Shown: positions 1-9,867, counted from the stretch's first letter. The stretch is DNA of 64,000 nucleotides from Klenkia taihuensis (GCF_900112525.1 NZ_FOMD01000004.1:124001-188000), one strand, 5' to 3'. Numbers and translations: made by a program. Notes: generated by a model not told the origin, from the letters alone.

Positions 1-1628
1 TCGGCGTCAGCTTCGCCACCGAGCTCGGCTACACCAACCTGCTCGAGGCCCTCGACCTCGCCGGCGTCCCGCTGCACGCGGTGGACCGCGACGAGACCCA
101 CCCGGTCGTCGTCGCCGGCGGGCACGCCGCGTTCAACCCCGAGCCGGTCGCGGACTTCGTCGACTGCGCGGTGCTCGGCGACGGCGAGCAGGTCGTCGGC
201 GACATCACCGACGTCGTCGCCGCCTGGAAGGACGCCGGCCGCCCCGGCGGGCGCACCGAGCTGCTGGCCCGCCTCGCCCGCGTCGAGGGCGTCTACGTGC
301 CGCAGTTCTACGCGGTCAGCTACCTGCCCGACGGCACCATCGAGGCCTTCACCCGCACCCGGGACGACGTCCCCGCGCAGGTGGCCAAGCGCACCGTCAT
401 GGACCTCGACGAGTGGCCCTACCCCAAGCAGCCGCTGGTCCCGCTCGCCGAGAGCGTGCACGAGCGGATGAGCGTGGAGATCTTCCGCGGCTGCACCCGT
501 GGCTGCCGGTTCTGCCAGGCCGGGATGATCACCCGCCCGGTGCGCGAGCGGACCATCACCGGCATCGGCTCGATGGTCGACACCGGCCTGAAGGCCACCG
601 GCTACCAGGAGGTCGGCCTGCTCTCCCTGAGCAGTGCCGACCACTCCGAGATCGGGCAGCTGGCCAAGGAGCTGGCCGACCGGTACGAGGGCACCAACAC
701 CGGCCTGTCGCTGCCCAGCACCCGGGTCGACGCGTTCAACGTGACCCTGGCCAACGAGCTGTCCCGCAACGGCCGGCGATCCGGGCTCACCTTCGCCCCC
801 GAGGGCGGCAGCGAGCGCATCCGCCGGGTGATCAACAAGACCGTCTCCAAGGACGACCTGGTCCGCACCGTCACCACCGCCTACGCCAACGGGTGGCGGC
901 AGGTGAAGCTCTACTTCATGTGCGGTCTGCCCACCGAGACCGACGAGGACGTGCTCGAGATCGCCGAGCTCGCCACCGAGGTCATCCGGGCCGGACGGGA
1001 GGCCAGCGGGTCCAAGGACATCCGCTGCACCGTCTCGATCGGCGGCTTCGTGCCCAAGCCGCACACCCCGTTCCAGTGGGCGTCGCAGGCCTCGGCCGAG
1101 ACCATCGACCACCGGCTGCGGGTGCTGCGCGAGGCCATCAACGCCGACCGGCGGCTGGGCCGTTCCATCGGCATCCGTTACCACGACGGCAAGCCCGGGA
1201 TCATCGAGGGCCTGCTGTCCCGCGGCGACCGCCGGGTCGGCCGGGTCATCGAGCGGGTGTGGCGCGACGGCGGGCACTTCGACGGCTGGAGCGAGCACTT
1301 CTCCTACGACCGCTGGGTGGCCGCGGCCGCCGACGAGCTGGCGCCCTTCGGCGTCGACCTCGACTGGTACACCACCCGCGAGCGCGGCCAGCACGAGGTG
1401 CTGCCCTGGGACCACCTGGAGTCCGGCCTGGACAAGGAGTGGCTCTGGGACGACTGGCAGGACGCGATCAACGAGGACGAGGTCGCCGACTGCCGGTGGA
1501 CCCCCTGCTACGACTGCGGCGTCTGCCCGACGATGGGCACCGAGATCCAGATCGGCCCCACCGGCCGTTCGCTGATCCCGCTCACCCCGGTCGGTGCCGG
1601 TCCGCGCCCCGCGGCGCACGCGCACTGA
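1..1628 (+). CDS. B12-binding radical SAM protein (TIGR03960 type), 5' truncated by window edge
   Basis: The reading frame is open from the first bases, so the true start lies upstream; 541 codons are visible. The first part reads as the end of a cobalamin-binding fold (VVVAGGHAAFNPEP). The radical SAM cluster follows as CTRGCRFC near base 490-515, which would bind a 4Fe-4S cluster and SAM. The C-terminus carries a cysteine-rich patch (CRWTPCYDCGVC). The family usually sits directly before a DUF2344 protein, as here: the stop overlaps the next ATG by one base (TGATG). The substrate of this family is not established to my knowledge; the link to RNase E/G and ribosomal protein genes suggests RNA or ribosome modification, which is inference. 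Confidence 0.9.
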   Translation, partial: GVSFATELGYTNLLEALDLAGVPLHAVDRDETHPVVVAGGHAAFNPEPVADFVDCAVLGDGEQVVGDITDVVAAWKDAGRPGGRTELLARLARVEGVYVPQFYAVSYLPDGTIEAFTRTRDDVPAQVAKRTVMDLDEWPYPKQPLVPLAESVHERMSVEIFRGCTRGCRFCQAGMITRPVRERTITGIGSMVDTGLKATGYQEVGLLSLSSADHSEIGQLAKELADRYEGTNTGLSLPSTRVDAFNVTLANELSRNGRRSGLTFAPEGGSERIRRVINKTVSKDDLVRTVTTAYANGWRQVKLYFMCGLPTETDEDVLEIAELATEVIRAGREASGSKDIRCTVSIGGFVPKPHTPFQWASQASAETIDHRLRVLREAINADRRLGRSIGIRYHDGKPGIIEGLLSRGDRRVGRVIERVWRDGGHFDGWSEHFSYDRWVAAAADELAPFGVDLDWYTTRERGQHEVLPWDHLESGLDKEWLWDDWQDAINEDEVADCRWTPCYDCGVCPTMGTEIQIGPTGRSLIPLTPVGAGPRPAAHAH

Positions 1629-2395
1629 TGGCCCGCCAGCCCGACGGCCCCCCGCCGCCGCCCACCGTGCAGAAGCTGCGGCTGCGCTACACCAAGCGCG
1701 GTCCGCTGCGGTTCGCCTCCCACCGCGACCTGGCGCGCGCCCTGGAGCGGGCGCTGCGCCGGGCGCAGGTGCCCATGGCGTTCTCCGCCGGCTTCAGCCC
1801 GCACCCCAAGATCAGCTACATGGGTGCGGCGCCGACGGGTGCGGCGTCGGAGGCGGAGTACGTCGAGATCGGGCTGGCGGTCCGCTGCGACCCCGAGGCC
1901 GTGCGGGTGGCGCTGGACGCCTCCCTGCCGCCGGGCATCGACGTCCTGGAGTGCGTCGAGGCCGGTGAGGGCACCGGTGGCCTCGCCGAGCGGCTGGACG
2001 GCACCCGCTGGCGCGTCGACCTGGCCGACGTCGACCCCGCGGAGCTGTCGGCCGCGGTCGAGCAGCTGCTGGCGGCCGAGGTGGCGATGGTCGCCAAGCG
2101 CACGAAGAACGGCACCAAGGACGTTGACGTCCGGGCTGCCCTGGTCTCCGCATCGGTGGCCGGGGAGGCAGGTCGTGCCATACTGCACGTGGTGGTACGG
2201 CAGGTGACGCCGACCGTACGACCGGACGACGTGTTGGCCGCACTGGCTGCCGTCGCCGACCTGCACCCGCCGGTGCCCCCCCGGGCCGTGCGTGAGGCGC
2301 AGGGCCGGCTCGACGGCACCGGTGAGGTGACCGACCCGCTCGAGCCCGACCGCGAGGCCGGCTCCCGCTGCCAGGGGGAGCCCCAGCCGGTCTGA
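1628..2395 (+). CDS. DUF2344 / TIGR03936 radical SAM-linked protein
   Basis: 255 aa. The start ATG shares its A with the stop codon of the radical SAM gene, so the two are translationally coupled. The N-terminus matches the family (RLRYTKRGPLRFASHRDL, then FSAGFSPHPKISY). In many bacteria this protein is fused to the radical SAM partner; here they are separate. Its molecular role is unknown. The C-terminal third is proline- and charge-rich. A start at this ATG gives a normal family length; longer in-frame versions merely run antisense-like through the upstream gene. Confidence 0.9.
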   Translation: MARQPDGPPPPPTVQKLRLRYTKRGPLRFASHRDLARALERALRRAQVPMAFSAGFSPHPKISYMGAAPTGAASEAEYVEIGLAVRCDPEAVRVALDASLPPGIDVLECVEAGEGTGGLAERLDGTRWRVDLADVDPAELSAAVEQLLAAEVAMVAKRTKNGTKDVDVRAALVSASVAGEAGRAILHVVVRQVTPTVRPDDVLAALAAVADLHPPVPPRAVREAQGRLDGTGEVTDPLEPDREAGSRCQGEPQPV

Positions 2396-2704
2396 CCCGG
2401 ACGGGGCCGGACACCCGGGCCGACGCAGGACGTCGCCCCGCACCACGAACTGCCAGCCGTGGCGCACCCAGCCTTCAGCTCCACCCAGCTTCTGCACCAC
2501 CTGCAGCACCGCTCCACCCGCGAGCCAGCACTGCGCACAGCACCACCCGGGACCCCGGTCACCCGGCCGGGTCCCGCGCACAGACTTCACGCGGGCCCCG
2601 GCGCGCCGCACGGCGTACCGACCCGCCCGACCCGCGCCCCTGCGCGGCCGCCAGTCGCCTCCCGGCGATCGGCGCCCGGGGGCGCACCAGGAGGCGAGCC
2701 CTTC
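2396..2704 (+). other. Intergenic region and probable leader of the RNase E/G gene
   Basis: 309 bases without a convincing gene. The rne frame stays open upstream to base 2459, but its AGGAGG Shine-Dalgarno (2689-2694) sits 10 nt before the GTG at 2705, so I treat this stretch as leader. It contains a hairpin at 2549-2575. RNase E leaders are autoregulatory in Escherichia coli; whether that applies here is unknown. Confidence 0.5.
2549..2575 (+). other. Hairpin upstream of the RNase E/G gene
   Basis: GGGACC at 2549-2554 pairs with GGTCCC at 2570-2575; the inner CCGG/CCGG-type pairs close a 4-nt TCAC loop with a short bulge on the right arm. There is no T-tract. It could end the upstream two-gene unit or be a structured part of the rne leader. 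Confidence 0.35.
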
Positions 2705-5700
2705 GTGGCCGACACCGACGACACCACCGGCGACACCACCGAGCAGCAGGTCGCCGAACCGCAGGACACCACCCCGCCGGACACCCCGGCCGGCGAGCCC
2801 GCCCCCGACGAGGAGGCCGCCGGGAGCGCCTCCGAGGAGCCGGCCGAGGACGAGGTCCCGGCCGAACCGGTCGCCGAGCTGCGGGCCGACGCCGCCACCC
2901 TCGAGGCCGCGGCCATCCCGCCGACCCGCGCGCTGGCCGAGGACGCCGAGGCCCCCCGCTTCGGCGCCCACTTCAGCTCGCCGGAGCCCACCACCGTCAC
3001 CGCCCGGCCCCGTCGCCGGGCCACCCGCCCGGCGCTGTCGGCCGACCCCGACTCCGTCGAGCCCGCCCCGGCCGCCCCGCCGGCGCCGGCGTTCGTCAGC
3101 TTCGTGGCCGCCCCGCAGGAGGTCGCCCCGCCGGCGCCCCGCCGCCGCAGCCGCCGCACCCAGGCCGAGACCCCCGCCGAGCCGGAGGAGCCCTCTGCGC
3201 CCGCGGAGGCGCCCGCAGACGAGGACACGGCCAAGCCCCGCCGCAGCCGCTCCCGCCGCCGGGCCGTCGAGCCCGCCGCGGAGGAGCCCGCCGACGAGGC
3301 CGTCGTGCTGCAAACCGCGGACGCCGACGAGGACACCCGCGACGCCGAGGACGACGGCACCGACGGCGACGAGGACGACGACCGCGACGCCGCGTCGGGC
3401 AGCCGCCGGCGCCGCCGTGGCCGCCGCGGCCGTGGCCGGGGCCGCTCCGGTGAGGACGAGGACGAGCAGCCCGGCACCGCCGAGGGCGAGGGCGCCGAGG
3501 ACGAGGGCGACGACGAGACCGACGGCGCCGAGGACGAGGACGGCGCCGACGACTCCGCCGAGGGCGGCCGCTCCACCACCCGCCGCCGGCGTCGCCGTCG
3601 CCGGCGTGGCGAGTCCGGCGGCGAGGCCACCGACACCGCCGACGACGACCGCCCCGAGCGCGCCGGCCGCAACGGCAAGGACTCCAGCGACGACGCCGTC
3701 CGCGGCGTGGCCGGGTCCACCCGGCTGGAGGCCAAGCGCCAGCGCCGCCGCGACGGTCGCGACACCGGCCGCCGCCGCGCCCCGATCCTGAGCGAGTCGG
3801 AGTTCCTGGCCCGCCGCGAGGCCGTGGACCGCGCGATGGTCATCCGCCAGCAGGGCGAGCGCACCCAGATCGCCGTCCTCGAGGACGACGTCCTGGTCGA
3901 GCACTACGTGACCCAGGCGCAGTCGACGTCCTTCGCCGGCAACGTCTACCTCGGCCGCGTGCAGAACGTGCTGCCCTCCATGGAGGCGGCGTTCGTCGAC
4001 ATCGGCAAGGGCCGCAACGCCGTGCTCTACGCAGGCGAGGTCAACTGGGAGACCGCGGGCCTGTCGGGCAAGTCGCGCTCCATCGAGCAGGCGCTGAAGT
4101 CCGGCGACAAGGTGCTGGTGCAGGTCACCAAGGACCCGATCGGCCACAAGGGCGCCCGGCTCACCCAGCAGATCAACCTGCCCGGCCGGTTCCTGGTCTA
4201 CGTGCCCGGCGGCTCGATGACCGGGATCAGCCGCAAGCTGCCCGACACCGAGCGGCAGCGGCTCAAGGACATCCTGAAGAAGATCGTCCCCGAGGACGCC
4301 GGCGTGATCATCCGGACCGCCGCGGAGGGCGCCTCGGAGGAGGAGCTCACCCGCGACGTCGCCCGGCTGCAGGCGCAGTGGGAGGTCATCCAGACCAAGG
4401 CCGGGTCGGCGACCAACGCCCCGACGCTGCTCTACGGCGAGCCCGACCTGGCCATCCGGGTCATCCGCGACGTGTTCAACGAGGACTTCAAGCGGCTGGT
4501 CGTCCAGGGCGACGACGCCTGGGACACCGTCGAGGCCTACGTCGCGCACGTCTCCCCGGAGCTCTCGCAGCGGCTGGAGCGCTACATCGGCAACGGTGAC
4601 GTCTTCCGCGACCTGCGCATCGACGAGCAGCTGCTCAAGGCGCTGGACCGCAAGGTCTGGCTGCCCTCGGGCGGGTCGCTGGTCATCGACCGCACCGAGG
4701 CGATGACCGTCGTCGACGTCAACACCGGCAAGTTCACCGGCTCGGGCGGCAACCTCGAGCAGACGGTCACCCGGAACAACATCGAGGCCGCCGAGGAGAT
4801 CGTCCGCCAGCTCCGGCTGCGCGACATCGGCGGCATGATCGTCATCGACTTCATCGACATGGTGCTGGAGAGCAACCGCGACCTGGTGCTCCGCCGGCTC
4901 ACCGAGTGCCTGGGCCGCGACCGCACCAAGCACCAGGTCGCCGAGGTCACCTCGCTGGGCCTGGTGCAGATGACCCGCAAGCGGGTGGGCCAGGGCCTGC
5001 TCGAGGTCTTCAGCGAGAACTGCGAGCACTGCCGCGGCCGCGGCGTCGTCGTCCACCTCGACCCGACCGAGAAGCGCTCCGGCGGCAACGGCGGGAACGG
5101 GCACGGCGGCAACGGCGGCGGCAGCGGGAACGGCGGCGGCCGGTCCCGCGGCGAGGACAAGGCCGAGAAGCCGGCCGAGCCCGCCGACGACGCCCCGGCG
5201 ACCGGGCCGGACACCGAGGGCACCCAGGAGTCCTCGGGCCGCTCGGGCCGCCGCAACCGCGGCCGGCGCAACCGGGGCCGCAGCGGCGACGAGCAGGTGG
5301 CCGAGGACGCCGCCGTGCTGGCCGCCAGCCGCGGCGACGAGGCCCCCGAGCCGGCCGACGAGCCCGGTGTCCCCGACACCGGCGACGCCACGACCACCCC
5401 GGACGCCGGTGTCCCCGACACCGGGGACGCGGCGGGGGAGAAGGCCGGCGTCGTCGAGCCCGACGAGGTCGCCGACGCCGTCGAGGCCGCTGCGCCGGAG
5501 GCCGGTGCGCCGCAGGCCGATGCACGGCAAGCCGAGGCGCCGCAGGGCGAGCCGGCCGAGGTCCAGGCCCCCGACGCCGAGGCCCCGTCCGTGGACGGGT
5601 CCGGCGAGGAGGACGGCGACACGGCCCCGGAGGCCCCGGCGCTGCCCGAGCCCGCCGACGCGGTCACCGAGCAGTCCCCGGCCACCAGCACCGAGGGCGA

Positions 5701-5830
5701 CGCCGCCCCCGAGCCGACCGCCGTCGCGGCCGAGGCCGCCCCGACGGCCCCGGACGCGCCCGCCGCGCCCGTGGCCCGTCCGCGGCGTCGTCGGGCGGCC
5801 AGCCGACCGGCCGGTCCGCCCGCCGAGTGA
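2705..5830 (+). CDS. rne: Ribonuclease E/G family endoribonuclease with long disordered arms
   Basis: 1041 aa from GTG at 2705, chosen because AGGAGG lies 10 nt upstream. Roughly residues 1-370 are acidic and arginine-rich low complexity, including a run of nine arginines and RGRGRGR-type motifs likely to bind RNA. The catalytic core follows: an S1 domain from about residue 375 (GNVYLGRVQNVLPSMEAAF), the metal-binding aspartates in VVDVNTGKF (about residue 671) and DFIDM (about 716), and the zinc-link CEHCRGRG near 772. The C-terminal 250 residues are again acidic/proline-rich with a duplicated GVPDTGDA. The enzyme cleaves single-stranded AU-rich RNA in rRNA maturation and mRNA decay. Placing a scaffold arm on both sides of the core is typical of actinobacterial RNase E. 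A strong hairpin follows the stop. Confidence 0.95.
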   Translation: MADTDDTTGDTTEQQVAEPQDTTPPDTPAGEPAPDEEAAGSASEEPAEDEVPAEPVAELRADAATLEAAAIPPTRALAEDAEAPRFGAHFSSPEPTTVTARPRRRATRPALSADPDSVEPAPAAPPAPAFVSFVAAPQEVAPPAPRRRSRRTQAETPAEPEEPSAPAEAPADEDTAKPRRSRSRRRAVEPAAEEPADEAVVLQTADADEDTRDAEDDGTDGDEDDDRDAASGSRRRRRGRRGRGRGRSGEDEDEQPGTAEGEGAEDEGDDETDGAEDEDGADDSAEGGRSTTRRRRRRRRRGESGGEATDTADDDRPERAGRNGKDSSDDAVRGVAGSTRLEAKRQRRRDGRDTGRRRAPILSESEFLARREAVDRAMVIRQQGERTQIAVLEDDVLVEHYVTQAQSTSFAGNVYLGRVQNVLPSMEAAFVDIGKGRNAVLYAGEVNWETAGLSGKSRSIEQALKSGDKVLVQVTKDPIGHKGARLTQQINLPGRFLVYVPGGSMTGISRKLPDTERQRLKDILKKIVPEDAGVIIRTAAEGASEEELTRDVARLQAQWEVIQTKAGSATNAPTLLYGEPDLAIRVIRDVFNEDFKRLVVQGDDAWDTVEAYVAHVSPELSQRLERYIGNGDVFRDLRIDEQLLKALDRKVWLPSGGSLVIDRTEAMTVVDVNTGKFTGSGGNLEQTVTRNNIEAAEEIVRQLRLRDIGGMIVIDFIDMVLESNRDLVLRRLTECLGRDRTKHQVAEVTSLGLVQMTRKRVGQGLLEVFSENCEHCRGRGVVVHLDPTEKRSGGNGGNGHGGNGGGSGNGGGRSRGEDKAEKPAEPADDAPATGPDTEGTQESSGRSGRRNRGRRNRGRSGDEQVAEDAAVLAASRGDEAPEPADEPGVPDTGDATTTPDAGVPDTGDAAGEKAGVVEPDEVADAVEAAAPEAGAPQADARQAEAPQGEPAEVQAPDAEAPSVDGSGEEDGDTAPEAPALPEPADAVTEQSPATSTEGDAAPEPTAVAAEAAPTAPDAPAAPVARPRRRRAASRPAGPPAE

Positions 5831-5833
5831 CCT

Positions 5834-5865
5834 GCTCCGGCCCGGGGGACCCCCCGGGCCGGAGC
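5834..5865 (+). terminator. Perfect hairpin terminator after rne
   Basis: The 15 bases 5834-5848 are the exact reverse complement of 5851-5865, closing on a tiny loop (in practice 14 bp with a 4-nt loop). It begins four bases after the rne stop. No T-tract, as is usual for actinobacterial terminators. Confidence 0.8.
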
Positions 5866-5890
5866 GCGGACGCGATGTCCGGCACAGGGG

Positions 5891-5921
5891 TTCGACCCCG
5901 ACCGCCGGGCTCGGGTACGCT
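5891..5921 (+). promoter_or_regulatory. Candidate promoter of rplU-rpmA
   Basis: TTCGAC at 5891-5896 and TACGCT at 5916-5921 with a 19-bp spacer resemble a housekeeping actinobacterial promoter. It lies between the rne terminator and rplU, leaving a leader of about 140 nt. Confidence 0.4.
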
Positions 5922-6068
5922 AGCCGGGTTGCTCCGTCCGGAGTGGCTGCTGCCCTGTGCCCCGTGCGCAGACGGTGGTGGGCCCCGGGTGCGTGAGCGG
6001 CCCGTCCCGCACACCGGTCCACGCCGGGGTGCGCCCAGGACAACGAGAGACCTATCGAGGAGTCAGTG

Positions 6069-6389
6069 GTGTACGCAGTCGTCAAGGCCGGTGGCAAGCA
6101 GCACAAGGTTGCTGTCGGTGACCGGTTCACCGTCAACCGTCTCGAGGGTGCGGCCGGCGACACCGTCACGCTCCCCGTGGTGCTCCTGGTCGACGGCGAC
6201 ACCGTCACCAGCGACGCCGAGGCGCTGGCGCAGGTCACCGCCACCGGCGAGATCGTCGAGCACGGCAAGGGCCCGAAGATCCGCATCCACAAGTTCAAGA
6301 ACAAGACCGGCTACCACAAGCGCCAGGGGCACCGTCAGCCGCTGAGCGAGGTCGTGGTGACCGCCATCGGTTCCGAGAAGAAGGGCTGA
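6069..6389 (+). CDS. rplU: 50S ribosomal protein L21
   Basis: 106 aa starting [19 protein letters not shown], the standard L21 N-terminus. Two GTG codons lie in tandem (6066 and 6069); GAGGAG at 6057-6062 is 6 nt from the second, so I prefer 6069, but a one-residue-longer protein is possible. The C-terminus [16 protein letters not shown] contacts 23S rRNA in the family. It is a primary component of the large subunit and is followed seven bases later by rpmA, the universal rplU-rpmA pair. Confidence 0.97.
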   Translation: MYAVVKAGGKQHKVAVGDRFTVNRLEGAAGDTVTLPVVLLVDGDTVTSDAEALAQVTATGEIVEHGKGPKIRIHKFKNKTGYHKRQGHRQPLSEVVVTAIGSEKKG

Positions 6390-6396
6390 GCACGCC

Positions 6397-6672
6397 ATGG
6401 CTCACAAGAAGGGCGCATCGTCGTCCCGCAACGGTCGTGACTCCAACGCCCAGCGCCTGGGCGTCAAGCGCTTCGGCGGGCAGATCGTGAAGGCCGGCGA
6501 GATCATCGTCCGCCAGCGCGGCACCCACTTCCACCCCGGCCTCGGCGTCGGCCGCGGCAAGGACGACACGCTGTTCGCCCTGACCCCCGGCGCGGTCGAG
6601 TTCGGCCGCCGCGGTGGCCGTCGCGTGGTGAACGTCCAGCTCGTCGAGCCGGCCCTCGAGCCGGCCAGCTGA
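6397..6672 (+). CDS. rpmA: 50S ribosomal protein L27
   Basis: 91 aa, [20 protein letters not shown]. Residue 2 is already alanine-histidine, so no N-terminal cleavage extension of the Firmicutes type is present. The N-terminal tail reaches toward the peptidyl transferase centre in known ribosomes. It is co-transcribed with rplU and closed by an 18-bp hairpin before obgE. Confidence 0.97.
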   Translation: MAHKKGASSSRNGRDSNAQRLGVKRFGGQIVKAGEIIVRQRGTHFHPGLGVGRGKDDTLFALTPGAVEFGRRGGRRVVNVQLVEPALEPAS

Positions 6673-6690
6673 CACCAGCACCCGTTCCAC

Positions 6691-6732
6691 CAGCAGGGGC
6701 CCGGCGGATGACCCTCCGCCGGGCCCCTGCTG
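6691..6732 (+). terminator. Strong hairpin terminator after rpmA
   Basis: 6691-6708 pairs perfectly over 18 bp with 6715-6732 around a 6-nt loop. It separates rplU-rpmA from obgE, which then begins 34 bases later. Confidence 0.85.
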
Positions 6733-6766
6733 CGTCCGCACCACCGATCGTCTGAGAGGTACCTCC

Positions 6767-8242
6767 GTGGCCGCGTTCGTCGACCGCGTGACCGTGCACG
6801 TCACCGCGGGCAACGGCGGCCACGGCGTGAGCTCCGTGCACCGCGAGAAGTTCAAGCCGCTCGGCGGCCCCGACGGCGGCAACGGCGGCGACGGCGGGGA
6901 CGTCGTCCTCGAGGTCGACGCCAGCGTGCACACGCTGCTGGACTTCCACCACCACCCGCACCAGAAGGCGCCCAACGGCAAGCCCGGTGCGGGCGGGCAC
7001 CGCAACGGCGCCCGCGGCGAGGACGCCGTGCTGCGCGTCCCCGAGGGCACCGTCGTCACCATCGGCGGGGAGACCGTGGCCGACCTGATGGGCGTGGGCA
7101 CCCGGCTGGTGCTCGCCGCCGGCGGCAAGGGCGGGCTCGGCAACGCCGCGCTGGCCAACGCCCGCCGCAAGGCGCCCGGCTTCGCGCTCCTCGGCGAGCC
7201 CGGCGAGGAGGTCGACGCCGTCCTCGAGCTCAAGAGCGTCGCCGACGTCGGCCTCGTCGGGTTCCCCTCAGCCGGCAAGTCCTCGCTGGTCGCCGCCATG
7301 AGCGCGGCCAAGCCGAAGATCGCCGACTACCCGTTCACCACGCTGGTGCCCAACCTCGGCGTCATCCGCTCCGGCGACGTCACCTACACGATGGCCGACG
7401 TCCCCGGCCTCATCCCGGGCGCCTCCACCGGCAAGGGCCTGGGCCTGCAGTTCCTGCGGCACGTCGAGCGCTGCGCCGTCCTGGTGCACGTGGTCGACAT
7501 GGCCACCATGGAGCCCGGCCGCGACCCCGAGAGCGACATCGAGGCCCTCGAGCACGAGCTGCGCGAGTACGACGAGGAGCTCGACCTCGTCGGCCGGCTG
7601 CGCATCGCCGTCCTCAACAAGGTCGACGTCCCCGACGGCCGCGACCTGGTCGACCTGGTCCGCGCGACGCTGGAGGCCCGCGGGCTCGAGGTCTTCCCGA
7701 TCAGCGCGGTCACCGGCGAGGGCCTGGCCGAGTTCGGCTACGCCCTGGCCCGCGAGGTCGAGGCCCACCGCGCCTCGCTGCCCGCGCCCGACGCCGTCCG
7801 GGTCACCCTCACCCCCCGCGCGGTCGACGACGGCGGCTTCAGGGTGCAGCCCGACGCCCGCACCGGCGGCTGGGTGGTGCTCGGCCTCAAGCCCGAGCGC
7901 TGGGTCCGGCAGACCGACTTCTCCAACGACGAGGCCGTCGGCTACCTCGCCGACCGGCTCAACCGGCTGGGCGTGGAGATCGAGCTGGCCAAGGCCGGCG
8001 CCGTCCCCGGCGACGCGATCACCGTCGGCGACGTCACCTTCGACTGGGAGCCCACGCTGCCGGCCGGCACGCTCACCGTCGAGGAGACCGCCGGGCTGGG
8101 CGGCCGCGGCACCGACGCGCGGCTGGAGAGCAACCACCGGCCCCGCGCCGAGGAGCGGCTGGCCGCCAAGCGCCGCCGCCGCACGCCCTACGAGCTCCTG
8201 GAGCCGGAGGACGACGACCCCAGCTGGGACGACGAGCCGTGA
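6767..8242 (+). CDS. obgE: GTPase Obg (CgtA)
   Basis: 491 aa. The GTG start is preceded by GAGAGGT at 6754-6760. Domains in order: the glycine-rich Obg fold (about residues 1-158; [14 protein letters not shown]), the GTPase domain with G1 GFPSAGKSS (about 165), G3 DVPGL and G4 NKVD, and a C-terminal OCT domain (about 350-425) ending in a basic and acidic tail. Obg binds the 50S subunit in late assembly and responds to ppGpp. Its position after rplU-rpmA is conserved. The stop overlaps the proB GTG (GTGA). Confidence 0.97.
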   Translation: MAAFVDRVTVHVTAGNGGHGVSSVHREKFKPLGGPDGGNGGDGGDVVLEVDASVHTLLDFHHHPHQKAPNGKPGAGGHRNGARGEDAVLRVPEGTVVTIGGETVADLMGVGTRLVLAAGGKGGLGNAALANARRKAPGFALLGEPGEEVDAVLELKSVADVGLVGFPSAGKSSLVAAMSAAKPKIADYPFTTLVPNLGVIRSGDVTYTMADVPGLIPGASTGKGLGLQFLRHVERCAVLVHVVDMATMEPGRDPESDIEALEHELREYDEELDLVGRLRIAVLNKVDVPDGRDLVDLVRATLEARGLEVFPISAVTGEGLAEFGYALAREVEAHRASLPAPDAVRVTLTPRAVDDGGFRVQPDARTGGWVVLGLKPERWVRQTDFSNDEAVGYLADRLNRLGVEIELAKAGAVPGDAITVGDVTFDWEPTLPAGTLTVEETAGLGGRGTDARLESNHRPRAEERLAAKRRRRTPYELLEPEDDDPSWDDEP

Positions 8243-9357
8243 GCCGCGCGGCGGTCGCCGGTGCGCACCGGGTGGTCGTCAAGGTCGGCTCCTCCAGCCT
8301 GACCTCGCTGGAGGACGGGCTGGACGCCGGCCGGCTGCGCGCCCTGGTCGACGTCCTGGCCGGGCTGCGGGCCGCGGGCCGGGAGGTCGTGCTGGTCTCC
8401 TCCGGCGCCATCGGCACCGGGCTGGCGCCGCTGGGCATCACCGGGCGGCCCCGGGACCTGGCCACCGCGCAGGCCGCGGCCAGCGTCGGCCAGCTGCGGC
8501 TGATGGCCGCCTACGCCGAGGCCTTCGCCGCGCACGGCGCCACGGTGGGCCAGGTGCTGCTCACCGCCGACGACCTGACCCGACGCGGGCACTACCGCAA
8601 CGCCCGGCAGACCGTCGACCGCCTGCTGGCCCTCGGCGTCGTCCCCGTGGTCAACGAGAACGACACGGTGGCCACCGAGGAGATCCGGTTCGGCGACAAC
8701 GACCGGCTGGCCGCGCTGGTGGCCCACCTCGCGGTGGCCGATGCGCTGGTGCTGCTGTCCGACATCGACGCGGTCTACGACGGCGACCCCCGCGAGGGCG
8801 CGGCGTCGCGCATCGACACCGTCGCCGACCCCGCCGAGCTGGCGTCGGTGGTGCTGGGCTCGGCGTCGCGCAACGGCGTGGGCACCGGCGGCATGGCGAC
8901 CAAGGTCGAGGCGGCGTTCATCGCCGCGCGCGCCGGCGTCCCCGTCGTCGTCACCTCGACCGCGCAGGCCGCGGCCGCGCTGGCTGGGGAGCCGGTGGGC
9001 ACGCTGTTCCCCGCCCACGGCCGCCGTCCCTCGGCCCGGCAGTTCTGGCTGCGCTACGCCTCCCGCCCCCGCGGGCAGGTGCTGCTGGACGCCGGCGCGG
9101 TCGCCGCGGTCCGCGAGCGCGGCGCCTCGCTGCTGGCCGCCGGCATCACCGGGGTGGCCGGGGACTTCCTGGCCGACGACCCCGTCGAGCTGGTCGGGCC
9201 GGACGGCGTGGTGGTCGCCCGGGGGCTCGTCTCCTACGACGCCCGCGAGCTGCCGGCGCTGCTGGGCCGCAAGACCGGGGAGCTGGACCCCGAGCACCGG
9301 CGCGAGGTGGTGCACCGCGACGAGATGGTGCTCGTCCGCACCCGCGCGGGCGCCTGA
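8239..9357 (+). CDS. proB: Glutamate 5-kinase with PUA domain
   Basis: 372 aa. The start GTG overlaps the obgE stop by 4 nt. The amino-acid kinase domain fills residues 1-260 ([30 protein letters not shown]); a PUA domain follows (about 280-360, [18 protein letters not shown]). It phosphorylates glutamate in the first step of proline synthesis; ProB enzymes are normally feedback-inhibited by proline. Its pathway partner proA lies 1.1 kb downstream, interrupted by a deformylase and a GNAT gene. Confidence 0.96.
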   Translation: MSRAAVAGAHRVVVKVGSSSLTSLEDGLDAGRLRALVDVLAGLRAAGREVVLVSSGAIGTGLAPLGITGRPRDLATAQAAASVGQLRLMAAYAEAFAAHGATVGQVLLTADDLTRRGHYRNARQTVDRLLALGVVPVVNENDTVATEEIRFGDNDRLAALVAHLAVADALVLLSDIDAVYDGDPREGAASRIDTVADPAELASVVLGSASRNGVGTGGMATKVEAAFIAARAGVPVVVTSTAQAAAALAGEPVGTLFPAHGRRPSARQFWLRYASRPRGQVLLDAGAVAAVRERGASLLAAGITGVAGDFLADDPVELVGPDGVVVARGLVSYDARELPALLGRKTGELDPEHRREVVHRDEMVLVRTRAGA

Positions 9358-9369
9358 GAGGATCCCCGC

Positions 9370-9849
9370 GTGGCCGTCCGTCCCCTCCGTGAGCTCGGTG
9401 ACCCGGTGCTGCGCACCCCCTGCGACCCGGTGCGCGCCTTCGACGCCTCGCTGGCCGCGCTGGTGCGCGACCTGGAGGAGACCGTCGACCACCCCGGCCG
9501 GGCGGGCCTGGCGGCCAACCAGATCGGCGTCTCGCTGCGGGTGTTCTCCTACAACGTCGACGACCGGATCGGCCACCTGGTCAACCCGGTGATCGTCGAG
9601 CGCAGCGAGGAGACCCAGGACGGCGACGAGGGCTGCCTGTCGGTCCCCGGCCTGTACGCCCCCACCGTGCGGGCGATGTGGTGCGCGGCCGAGGGCTTCG
9701 ACGTCCACGGCGAGCCGCTCCGGCTGGAGGGCGAGGGCCTGATGGCCCGCTGCCTGCAGCACGAGGTCGACCACCTCGACGGCACGGTCTTCCTCGACCG
9801 GCTGACCGGCGACGCCCGCAAGGCGGCGTTGCGCGCCCTCCGCGGCTGA
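9370..9849 (+). CDS. def: Peptide deformylase
   Basis: 159 aa, GTG start 12 nt after proB. The three deformylase motifs are present: GLAANQIG (motif 1), EGCLSVPG with the metal-binding cysteine (motif 2), and QHEVDHLDG with the HExxH-type histidines (motif 3). It removes the formyl group from nascent chains at the ribosome exit. It shares a strand and close spacing with proB, so is probably co-transcribed. A second def elsewhere in the genome is likely but cannot be judged from here. Confidence 0.95.
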   Translation: MAVRPLRELGDPVLRTPCDPVRAFDASLAALVRDLEETVDHPGRAGLAANQIGVSLRVFSYNVDDRIGHLVNPVIVERSEETQDGDEGCLSVPGLYAPTVRAMWCAAEGFDVHGEPLRLEGEGLMARCLQHEVDHLDGTVFLDRLTGDARKAALRALRG

Positions 9850-9867
9850 CGGCAGCTCCGCGCCGGG

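Noticed and set aside
1508-6304. A 1598-residue open frame on the minus strand under the radical SAM, DUF2344 and RNase E genes
   Set aside because: It is antisense to convincing genes, with glycine/arginine/valine low complexity typical of shadow frames in GC-rich DNA and no domain.
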